NCBI RefSeq assembly: GCF_026236535.1
Contig: NZ_JAHTMW010000018.1
Span: 62,001-126,000, forward strand
Reading direction: 5' to 3'
Origin: Streptomyces sp. SKN60
Lineage (GTDB): Bacteria > Actinomycetota > Actinomycetes > Streptomycetales > Streptomycetaceae
Length of the DNA stretch: 64,000 nt
Notes under the pieces: model-generated
What the model saw: the letters and a program-made list of their open reading frames with translations, nothing else
What the model was told of the DNA's origin: nothing
Database searches by the model: none
In this document: positions 57,921 to 64,000 of the stretch, piece by piece
How positions within the stretch are numbered: position 1 is the first letter of the stretch
How the letters are laid out: every line of letters starts with the position of its first letter
Position numbers and translations under genes: made by a program

Positions 57921-59930
57921 TCAGCCCGCCGGGGCGTAACCCGCCGGGCGGGTGGTGAAGCCGGCCCGCCCCTGGGTGCGGCTGCGCAGATGGGTCGCGT
58001 AGCCGAAGAGCGCGGCGAGCGGGACGGTCGCGGTGAGGACCGCCGTGTCCGCGTGGGTCGTGGAGTCGGTGATCCGGCCGCGCCGGGCGGTCAGATCGCC
58101 GAGCACCGTGCCGACGGCGCTGTCGGGTGCGGTGACGGTGACCTCGACGACCGGTTCGAGCAGGGTCGTGCCGCCCGTGCGCAGGGCCTCGCGCAGCGCG
58201 AGCCGTCCGGCGGTGCGGAAGGCGAGCTCGGAGGAGTCCTTCACATGGGTGGCCCCGTCGGTGAGGGTGACCCGGACGCCGGTGACCGGATGGCCGCCGA
58301 GCGGGCCGTCGGCCAGCGCGTCCCGGCAGCCGGCCTCGACCGCGCGGACGAACTCCTGCGGGACGCGCCCGCCCGTCACCGCGGACCGGAACACCAGCTC
58401 CTGCCCGGAGGGGTCCTCGCCCTCGCCCAGCGGGGCGACGTCGAGGACCACGACGGCGAACTGGCCCGCCCCGCCGTCCTGTTTGACGTGCCGGTAGGTG
58501 AGACCGGTGACGGCGCCGGCCGGGGTCTCGCGGTACGCCACCTTGGGGCGGCCCACCGTGACGTCGAGACCGTGGGCGCGGCGCAGCTTCTCCACGGCGA
58601 CCTCCAGATGGAGTTCGCCCAGGCCGGAAAGGACCGTCTGGCCGGACTCGGGGTCGGTCCGCACGGCGAGCGAGGGGTCCTCCTCGGCGAGCCGGGCGAG
58701 GGCGACCGCGAGCCGTTCGGTGTCGCGGCTCTGCCGGGCCTCGACGGCGACGGACACCACCGGGTCGGCGGAGACCGGCGGTTCGAGCCGGACGGCGGGC
58801 GCGTCGGTGGCGCACAGGGTGGCACCGGTGCGGGCCGCCTTGGGTCCGACGACGGCGACGATGTCGCCGGCCGTGGCCCGGTCGGTCTCGGTGGTGCGGT
58901 CGGCCTGGACGCGCAGGATGCGGGCGATGCGTTCGGTGCGGCCGGTGGTGCTGTCGAGCACGGTGTCCCCCTTTCGCAGGGTGCCCGCGTAGACGCGGAG
59001 GTAGGTCATGCGGCCGATGGGTGTGGTGGTGACCTTGAAGACGAGGCCGGTGAGCGGCGCCGTGGGGTCGGCGGGCTGCTCGCCCCGTACCGGCGGGAGA
59101 TCGGCGGGGGCGGGCAGATAGGCGACGACGGCGTCGAGCAGCGGTTCGACTCCCCGGTTGCGGTAGGCGGAGCCGCACAGCACCACCACAGCCTCCCCGG
59201 CGAGGGTGAGGTCGCGCAGCGCGGCGGTCAGGGTGTCGGGGCTCAGGGTGCCGTGGGCGCAGTACTCCTCCAGGGCGCCGGGGTGCAGTTCGGCGACGGT
59301 CTCGGCGAGCCGGTGCCGGCGCCGTACCGCTTCGTCCGCGAGTGCTTCGGGCACGGGTCCGGTCTCGTACGTGTCGGTGCCCGCCCGCCACAGGTGGGCG
59401 CGCAGGTGCACGAGGTCGACGACGCCGGTGAAGGCGTCCTCGCGGCCGATGGGCAGCTGGACCGTGAGCGGTACGGTGCCGAGCCGGTCGCGGATGGAGG
59501 CGACGGCCGTGTCGAGGTCGGCGCCCGCGCGGTCGAGCTTGTTGACGAAGGCGAGGCGCGGGACGCCGTGCCGGTCGGCCTGGCGCCACACGGACTCGCT
59601 CTGCGGCTCGACGCCCGCGACGGCGTCGAAGACGGCGACGGCGCCGTCCAGGACGCGCAGCGCGCGTTCGACCTCGTCGGCGAAGTCGACGTGCCCGGGG
59701 GTGTCGATCAGGTTGAGGCGGTGGCCGGCCCAGTCGCAGCTGACGGCCGCGGCGAAGATGGTGATGCCGCGGTCGCGTTCCTGCGGGTCGAAGTCGGTGA
59801 CGGTGGTGCCGTCGTGGACCTCGCCGCGCTTGTGGGTGGCGCCGGTGAGGTAGAGGAACCGCTCGGTGAGGGTGGTCTTGCCGGCGTCGACGTGGGCCAG
59901 GATGCCGAGGTTGCGGATGCGGGTACGCAT
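57921..59930 (-). CDS. EF-G-like GTPase, ribosomal protection/Tet(M)-OtrA type
   Basis: This 669-residue elongation-factor-G-like GTPase has G1 AHVDAGKTT (14-22), G2 RGITI (55-59), G3 DTPGHVDF, G4 FVNKLDRAGAD and the C-terminal EF-G domains (TTPIGRMTYLRVYAGTLRKGD; TYRHVKQDGGAGQFAVVVL). Its length and N-terminus without the EF-G insert match tetracycline-protection proteins (Tet(M), OtrA) and the EF-G2-like paralogues of actinomycetes. The upstream leader carries a 39-codon Arg-rich uORF and a WhiB7-type promoter, implying antibiotic-induced expression. Whether it protects against tetracyclines or other ribosome drugs is not shown by sequence. The start is ATG 59930 with GAAGGACC upstream. Confidence 0.85.
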   Translation of the reverse strand: MRTRIRNLGILAHVDAGKTTLTERFLYLTGATHKRGEVHDGTTVTDFDPQERDRGITIFAAAVSCDWAGHRLNLIDTPGHVDFADEVERALRVLDGAVAVFDAVAGVEPQSESVWRQADRHGVPRLAFVNKLDRAGADLDTAVASIRDRLGTVPLTVQLPIGREDAFTGVVDLVHLRAHLWRAGTDTYETGPVPEALADEAVRRRHRLAETVAELHPGALEEYCAHGTLSPDTLTAALRDLTLAGEAVVVLCGSAYRNRGVEPLLDAVVAYLPAPADLPPVRGEQPADPTAPLTGLVFKVTTTPIGRMTYLRVYAGTLRKGDTVLDSTTGRTERIARILRVQADRTTETDRATAGDIVAVVGPKAARTGATLCATDAPAVRLEPPVSADPVVSVAVEARQSRDTERLAVALARLAEEDPSLAVRTDPESGQTVLSGLGELHLEVAVEKLRRAHGLDVTVGRPKVAYRETPAGAVTGLTYRHVKQDGGAGQFAVVVLDVAPLGEGEDPSGQELVFRSAVTGGRVPQEFVRAVEAGCRDALADGPLGGHPVTGVRVTLTDGATHVKDSSELAFRTAGRLALREALRTGGTTLLEPVVEVTVTAPDSAVGTVLGDLTARRGRITDSTTHADTAVLTATVPLAALFGYATHLRSRTQGRAGFTTRPAGYAPAG

Positions 59931-60075
59931 GGTGATGTGGTCCTTCGCGTGCGATGCGGTGGAGATGCAGGGCAGCGCGATTCCCGGGACGGGGTGTGCG
60001 GAAGCACGGGGGCAGGAGGCGGCCGGGTGCTGAGAAGCTGAAGGGGCCTGTGGTCCTGCCGTGTTGCGTCGCGGG
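59931..60075 (-). promoter_or_regulatory. Attenuator-like spacer between leader peptide and GTPase gene
   Basis: The 145-nt spacer holds GGCAGGA near 60056 and TCCTGCC further on, which can pair in the transcript, flanked by further CAC/GTG complementarity. Such a stem downstream of a stalling leader could act in ribosome-mediated attenuation. The structure is by eye, without energy calculation. Confidence 0.4.
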
Positions 60076-60195
60076 TCAGCGGTGGCGGCCGCGCAGCCGG
60101 CACCGGGGCGACGAAGAGGCCAGGATCACGTCGTACCGGGTACGGGAGACACCACGGACGCGGGCGGCGGCATGGGTGGTGGCCGTGGCGCGCAT
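60076..60195 (-). CDS. Arg-rich leader peptide (39 codons), candidate antibiotic-arrest uORF
   Basis: The start ATG 60195 has a strong GAAGGGAG about 8 nt upstream, and the 39-residue product ends in PRCRLRGRHR at the stop. Arg at 31, 33, 35, 37 and 39 alternates with other residues, giving four overlapping +X+ (basic-any-basic) motifs, the class known to stall ribosomes with macrolides/ketolides. Two more occur at 12-14 (RVR) and 18-20 (RTR). It precedes the EF-G-like gene by 145 nt on the same transcript and follows a WhiB7-like promoter, matching antibiotic-responsive leaders such as erm and tet systems. The stalling role is inferred. Confidence 0.75.
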   Translation of the reverse strand: MRATATTHAAARVRGVSRTRYDVILASSSPRCRLRGRHR

Positions 60196-60245
60196 GGGTG
60201 TCTCCCTTCGTTCCGTGACAGATGTGGTGTGTCGGTACGCGGTGG

Positions 60246-60284
60246 AGTCTAGGCAGCCGAAGTCCGGTCGCGACAGCGGTTTTT
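60246..60284 (-). promoter_or_regulatory. WhiB7/WblC-like promoter of the leader-GTPase transcript
   Basis: Read on the minus strand: an AAAAA tract (60280-60284), a -35-like GTCGCG (60269-60274) 5 nt later, a 17-nt spacer and a -10 TAGACT (60246-60251). An AT tract just upstream of the -35 is how WhiB7/WblC, with its AT-hook, recruits RNA polymerase at antibiotic-induced promoters. Confidence 0.65.
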
Positions 60285-60348
60285 CGCGGCGACGGGGAAG
60301 GGGAAGGCGCGGGGACGGCGACGGGACCGGGGCCGGGGCGGGCGGGGC

Positions 60349-61437
60349 TCAGTTCCTGGGGGCGCGGCGCTGCAGGCGGGCCCTGCTCACCCAGTACGTG
60401 ATGATCGCGCCCCAGAACAGCGGGAAGGCCAGCGAGCCGAACGCGGAGACCCGCCACAGCACCAGGCTGAGAGCCGAGTGAAGGGCCATCAGGCCCACCG
60501 CCACGGCCATGGCGATCACGGGCTTGCAGCCGCGCGAGACCAGCAGCAGCGGGCGGCGCAGCCGGGGCGGCACCCGGCGGGTCAGCCACAGGAACCAGCC
60601 GCCCCAGCCGCCGGCCATCACGGCGGCGGCGAGCAGCACACCGGTGAGGGCCGAGCCGCCCTCGGCGCCGGAGCGCAGGTGGACGGAGGCCATGGAGGCG
60701 GCGACGAAGCCGGCGAGGGCCACCCAGCGGGCGCCGGCGACGGTGCCCCAGGCCATGGTCTCCAGGTTGTAGCGGGCCTGCCGGTCGTTGAGGTCGAGGG
60801 CGGCGGACTGTACGAAGCCCTCGGCGGCCTTCGTCCAGGAGCCGGGGCGCCACCAGCGGCGGCGCAGATGGAGCAGCGAGAGGTTGTTGTGGGCCTCGCT
60901 GCTCTCCGGGTCGAGCCGCAGCGCCGTCTCGTACGCCCGCTCGGCGACCTCGTGGTTGCCGAGGCGCTGCGCGGTGAGGCCGACGAGGAAGTGGGCGTCG
61001 CTCTCCTCGGGGGCGAGGGAGACGGCGGTGCGGGCGCACTCGTAGGCGGCCCGCTTGCGTTCGAGCCGCACCGAGCGGTCGAGGACGGTGCCGAGGGTGT
61101 AGTGGGTGGCCCAGTAGTGCGGGGCGAGGGCCACGGCGCGGCGGGCGGACTCCTCGGCCCGCTCGTACTGCTCGGTGGTGAGCAGGACATGGGTGCGCAT
61201 CAGCCAGCCGCCGATGGAGTCGGGTTCGGCGCGCAGGGCCCGCTCGACGAGGTCGAGCGCCTGCGCCTCGTCGCCGAGGCGGTGCCGGCAGCGGGCCAGC
61301 AGGACGAGCGCGGTCGCGTCGTCGGGGTGCGCGGCGAGGTGCCGGGCGGCGGCCTCGGCGGCCTGCTCGTAGCGCCCGAGGTCGTAGAGCGCGTCGGCCT
61401 GGAGCAGGTCCCGGCCGGTCGGGTCAGTGGCCGTCAC
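60349..61437 (-). CDS. TPR-repeat membrane protein
   Basis: This 362-residue protein has five or six tetratricopeptide repeats (about residues 8-215, e.g. DALYDLGRYEQAAEAAARHLAAHPDD, RAYETALRLDPESSEAHNNLSLLHL). It then has four or so hydrophobic segments (WVALAGFVAASMASV, ALTGVLLAAAVMAGGWGGWFLWL, VIAMAVAVGLMALHSALSLVLW, GSLAFPLFWGAIITYW). ATG 61437 overlaps the stop of the AAA+ gene (ATGA), so the two act together, perhaps as a scaffold with ATP-driven remodelling. Function unknown. Confidence 0.82.
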   Translation of the reverse strand: MTATDPTGRDLLQADALYDLGRYEQAAEAAARHLAAHPDDATALVLLARCRHRLGDEAQALDLVERALRAEPDSIGGWLMRTHVLLTTEQYERAEESARRAVALAPHYWATHYTLGTVLDRSVRLERKRAAYECARTAVSLAPEESDAHFLVGLTAQRLGNHEVAERAYETALRLDPESSEAHNNLSLLHLRRRWWRPGSWTKAAEGFVQSAALDLNDRQARYNLETMAWGTVAGARWVALAGFVAASMASVHLRSGAEGGSALTGVLLAAAVMAGGWGGWFLWLTRRVPPRLRRPLLLVSRGCKPVIAMAVAVGLMALHSALSLVLWRVSAFGSLAFPLFWGAIITYWVSRARLQRRAPRN

Positions 61438-62780
61438 AGCTTGCGCTTCTTCTTCAGGTGGGTGAGCAGGTCGTCGTACATGCCGCCGTCGTTGGCGAAC
61501 ATGGCCACGTTGCGGGCGGAGGCGAACCAGGACTCGCTGGACGGCTTGATCTGCCGGGCCGCCTGCAGCAGGTCCCTGGTGGTGATCATGCGGATGGTGC
61601 CGGTACGGGCGGAGTCGAGGAGCGCGGCCTCGGCGGCGGACTCGCAGACATGGGCGAGGTCGGCGCCGGAGAAGTCCTCGGTCGCCTTGGCGATCTTTCC
61701 GAGGTCGACGGACTCGATGGGCCGCTCGCGCAGGTGGTAGCGGAGGATCGCCTCGCGGGCCGGGGCGTCCGGGGGCAGGACGAGCAGGGTGCGGTCGAGG
61801 CGGCCGGGCCGGCGGAGGGCGAGGTCCACGTCCCAGGGGACGTTGGTGGCGGCGAGCACGAACACGCCCTCGTTGCGGTCGCCGTCGACGCCGTCGAGCT
61901 CGGTGAGCAGCTGGTTGACGACATTGCGCAGTCCGCTGTGGTGCATGCGGGAGCGCTTGGCGCCCAGCGCGTCCAGCTCGTCGAGGAAGACGACGCAGGG
62001 GGCCTGGCGGCGGGCGGTCTCGAAGATGTCGTGGACGTTGCGCTCGGAGGTCCCGATGTACATGTCGAGGATGTCCGCGAGCGACACCGACAGGAAGGAC
62101 GCGCCGAGTTCGCCCGCGACGGCCCGCGCGATGAACGTCTTGCCGCAGCCGGGCGGGCCGTACAGGAGCAGTCCGCCGCGCAGCGACTTGCCGTAGAGGC
62201 GGCGCAGTTCGGGGTTGCGCATGGGCGCGAGGAAGGCCGCCTCCAGGCGCTCCTTGACCTCCCGCATGCCGCCGACGTCAGCGAGTCGTACGGCTCCGGG
62301 CGCGTCGACCTCCCAGGCGGTGGCGTCGCCGGGGTCGCCGAAGCCCTCGGAGGTCAGCGGCACCTCCAGGCCGGTGCCGGCGCCTGCGCCGGTGCCCGTG
62401 TCGTCGCCGTGGCCGCCGTCGGTGAACCGGGGGCCGACGAGGTCCGCGACCTCCTGCTCGGCGGCGGCCCAGTCGAAGGCGGGCGGATCGGCGGGGGTGC
62501 TCAACGCCGGCGCGTCGGCGGGCGCGGCCGGGGTGGCGGGCACCGGCGGGGTGGCGGGCGGCGGGGGCTGGGCCGGTAGGCCCATCGCACGGGCCATCAG
62601 GTCGCGGGCGGCCGGGTCGCCGGGGGCGTGCTGGAGGGCGGCCGCCGCCTGGCCGACGGCCTCGTCGTGGTGTCCCTCCGCGAGGAGCAGCTCGGCGAAG
62701 TGCAGCCGCAGCGGGACGTCTTCGGGGGCGGCGGCCACGGCGGCGCGCAGGCTGCGGAGCAGCGGGGACTCGTCGGACAT
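61434..62780 (-). CDS. AAA+ ATPase, CDC48/VCP-like with TPR-like N-terminus
   Basis: This 448-residue protein has an N-terminal TPR-like part (LLRSLRAAVAAAPEDVPLRLHFAELLLAEGHHDEA), a Pro/Ala-rich linker and a single AAA domain with Walker A GPPGCGKT, Walker B VVFLDELDAL, sensor 1 LAATNVP and arginine finger RRPGRLDR. The C-terminal lid ends KKRKL. The domain is closest to the group of CDC48/Vps4/spastin-type ATPases. It is coupled to a TPR membrane gene. A protein-unfolding or complex-remodelling role is likely, target unknown. ATG 62780 is used. Confidence 0.87.
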   Translation of the reverse strand: MSDESPLLRSLRAAVAAAPEDVPLRLHFAELLLAEGHHDEAVGQAAAALQHAPGDPAARDLMARAMGLPAQPPPPATPPVPATPAAPADAPALSTPADPPAFDWAAAEQEVADLVGPRFTDGGHGDDTGTGAGAGTGLEVPLTSEGFGDPGDATAWEVDAPGAVRLADVGGMREVKERLEAAFLAPMRNPELRRLYGKSLRGGLLLYGPPGCGKTFIARAVAGELGASFLSVSLADILDMYIGTSERNVHDIFETARRQAPCVVFLDELDALGAKRSRMHHSGLRNVVNQLLTELDGVDGDRNEGVFVLAATNVPWDVDLALRRPGRLDRTLLVLPPDAPAREAILRYHLRERPIESVDLGKIAKATEDFSGADLAHVCESAAEAALLDSARTGTIRMITTRDLLQAARQIKPSSESWFASARNVAMFANDGGMYDDLLTHLKKKRKL

Positions 62781-62838
62781 GGGCCCCAGCCTAGAAAGCG
62801 GCGGTGGCCGCCCGTGCACCGGGTGTCGGCACCCGGTG

Positions 62839-63045
62839 TCAGGAGGAGGTGCGGTCCGCGCGGCCGGCGAGCACGGTCCGCAGCAGACCGGCGACGGCCG
62901 TCGCGCCGCCGAGGACCATCAGCACCACGCCGACCTTGGTGAGGGTGAACACGGGTATCTCGACATCGGCCGTGAACAGCTTGAGGCCCAGGCCGACCAG
63001 GAAGGTGATGCCTCCTTCGAGGAGGTTCTTGGTTCCGCGGTGCAT
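62839..63045 (-). CDS. Small two-helix membrane protein (DUF5708-like)
   Basis: This 68-residue protein has two hydrophobic segments (GGITFLVGLGLKLF and VFTLTKVGVVLMVLGGATAVAGLLRTVL) between basic ends. It resembles small actinobacterial DUF5708-type proteins. The start ATG 63045 is the reverse of the CAT at 63043-63045. Function unknown. Confidence 0.65.
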   Translation of the reverse strand: MHRGTKNLLEGGITFLVGLGLKLFTADVEIPVFTLTKVGVVLMVLGGATAVAGLLRTVLAGRADRTSS

Positions 63046-63203
63046 CGTGATCGTGACAGCCTCTCGTGGGACGGGGACGGCGGTGTCCTCAGCGTAGGCA
63101 GCCGACAGCCCCGGCCTCCTCGCCCTCGTGGACGAGACCGGCCTCCGTCGTTCGACGGAGGCCGGGTGGTGCGAGAGGCGGTACGAGAGGCGGTACGAGG
63201 GCG

Positions 63204-63899
63204 TCAGGAGCGGCCTCGGGTGCGGCGGTTCCCGCCCGAGCCGCCCTGGCCGCCGCGTCCTCCCTGGCCACCGCCACCGCCACCACGTCCGCCGCCACCA
63301 CCGCCGCCGCGGGAGCGCCTGCGGTGCGGGGAGGGCACGGGGGCGCCGGCACCGCCGGCGGCCTCCGGGGAGGAGAACATCATCGGCACGGCGGGCGGGA
63401 CCGGGGCGCCGGGCGCGGCCGGAGCGGGCGAGACCGCCGGTGCCGGGCCCGCGGAGGCCGCCGCCGCGGACGCCGACGCGGCGGCGGCGCGGGCGGCGAG
63501 CGAGTCACGGCCGGTGGAGGCGCCGCCGGCGCCGGCCAGGACGGACGCGTGGGAGATCAGCGGCGCGCAGGCCTGGCAGATCTCGGCGAGGGTCCAGACC
63601 TCGGCGATCACCGGGTTGTGGATGAGGACGAGCAGCGTCCGGCCCGTGCAGGTGGTGCGGGCACTGTGGTGCCGGCAGTCGCTCGCCCCGCAGGCGCAGG
63701 CGGCGTTCGGGCGGACGGTTGCCAGGCGGGCGTGGGCGCGGACGTGCTCGGCGGCGAAGGTCCGCAGGGACGCGAGGTCCTTCGATCGGGCCGGCATGCG
63801 GCAGCCCGGCGTGGTGCAGGTGACCGTCGCCGAGTGGTCGGGGTGACCCGTGAGGCGGATCGTCCAGGTCCGGCCTGGCACACGTGATCCAGGGAGCAT
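63204..63899 (-). CDS. Cys/His-rich protein with Gly/Arg-rich tail
   Basis: The product has about 231 residues. Multiple Cys/His pairs in the first 110 residues (HPDHSATVTCTTPGCRMPARS; ACACGASDCRHHS; TTCTGRTLLVLIHN; EICQACAPLISH) suggest one or two zinc sites. A Pro/Ala linker leads to HRRRSRGGGG... with a Gly-rich, Arg-containing tail (residues about 195-231) reminiscent of nucleic-acid-binding RGG regions. ATG 63899 is taken. A TTG at 63905 is possible and neither has a clear ribosome binding site. Family unknown. Confidence 0.62.
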   Translation of the reverse strand: MLPGSRVPGRTWTIRLTGHPDHSATVTCTTPGCRMPARSKDLASLRTFAAEHVRAHARLATVRPNAACACGASDCRHHSARTTCTGRTLLVLIHNPVIAEVWTLAEICQACAPLISHASVLAGAGGASTGRDSLAARAAAASASAAAASAGPAPAVSPAPAAPGAPVPPAVPMMFSSPEAAGGAGAPVPSPHRRRSRGGGGGGGRGGGGGGQGGRGGQGGSGGNRRTRGRS

Positions 63900-64000
63900 G
63901 CTCAACGCGCACGTTTCCGTTCAGGTGAGAGGGGTGTTGGCCATGGTTTTACCCCGTGCGCGCCACAGGTTCACATCCGGACCCCCTCGGACCGCGCGTG

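Overview
The window reads as a piece of a Streptomyces chromosome. It is about 72% G+C with strong third-position G/C bias, uses many GTG and TTG starts, and packs genes tightly with ATGA/GTGA/TGATG stop-start overlaps. The gene content also fits: bacterial nitric oxide synthase, a sortase with a Pro/Thr stalk, FUSC, DUF4389, IclR/TetR/MarR/ArsR regulators and two ABC-plus-two-component modules. No rRNA, tRNA, CRISPR array, transposase or prophage gene was seen. Species is not assigned.

0-7.5 kb: an aromatic catabolic block. An IclR regulator (+) faces an operon (-) of flavoprotein hydroxylase, type-I extradiol dioxygenase and C-C hydrolase, with a divergent TetR gene and a clear TetR-type operator. 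FUSC and sortase genes follow. 7.5-14.3 kb: a MacB/FtsX-type ABC exporter divergent from a NarL-type two-component system, with an 8-bp tandem repeat in the exporter leader, then a HIT-like protein and a small unknown. 14.5-17.2 kb: a large secreted protein and a nucleoside hydrolase.

17.3-22.6 kb: five overlapping genes (-): KAS III, GT2 glycosyltransferase, adenylate-forming ligase, P450 and 3beta-HSD-like reductase. The KAS III, ligase and reductase resemble the OleA, OleC and OleD components of beta-lactone/olefin pathways, and no OleB hydrolase is present. The KAS III gene is frameshifted exactly at the codon expected for the catalytic Asn. 22.7-26.4 kb: a CxxC protein, a frameshifted HEAT-like gene, a methyltransferase and a MarR regulator. 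26.5-29 kb: a CzrA/SmtB-type zinc or cobalt sensor divergent from a P1B-4-like metal ATPase, with a TGAA-N6-TTCA operator between them.

29-41.4 kb: nitronate monooxygenase, an alpha/beta hydrolase, a second ABC-2 exporter with its own two-component system, an amidinotransferase, and then a redox group (MFS, NTF2-like, aldo-keto reductase, luciferase-like monooxygenase, second aldo-keto reductase). The redox group is driven from two look-alike promoters. 41.5-44 kb holds the most unusual locus: a protein joining a uracil-DNA-glycosylase fold (catalytic Asp replaced by Asn) to an arginine-type ADP-ribosyltransferase, directly downstream of a macrodomain gene. This looks like an ADP-ribosylation effector with its reverser.

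44-57.8 kb: MBL hydrolase, type-B carboxylesterase, a DUF6247/RelE-like pair, a glutamate-cysteine ligase-like enzyme, ComB-like phosphatase, MFS pump, DUF4389 protein, a GlxA/AraC regulator divergent from an oxidoreductase, nitric oxide synthase and a VOC protein. 57.9-64 kb: an EF-G-like ribosomal-protection-type GTPase preceded by an unannotated 39-codon leader peptide ending in alternating arginines (repeated +X+ motifs) and by a WhiB7/WblC-like promoter, which suggests antibiotic-sensing attenuation. A TPR/AAA+ pair, a small membrane protein and a Cys/His-rich protein with a Gly-rich tail close the window.
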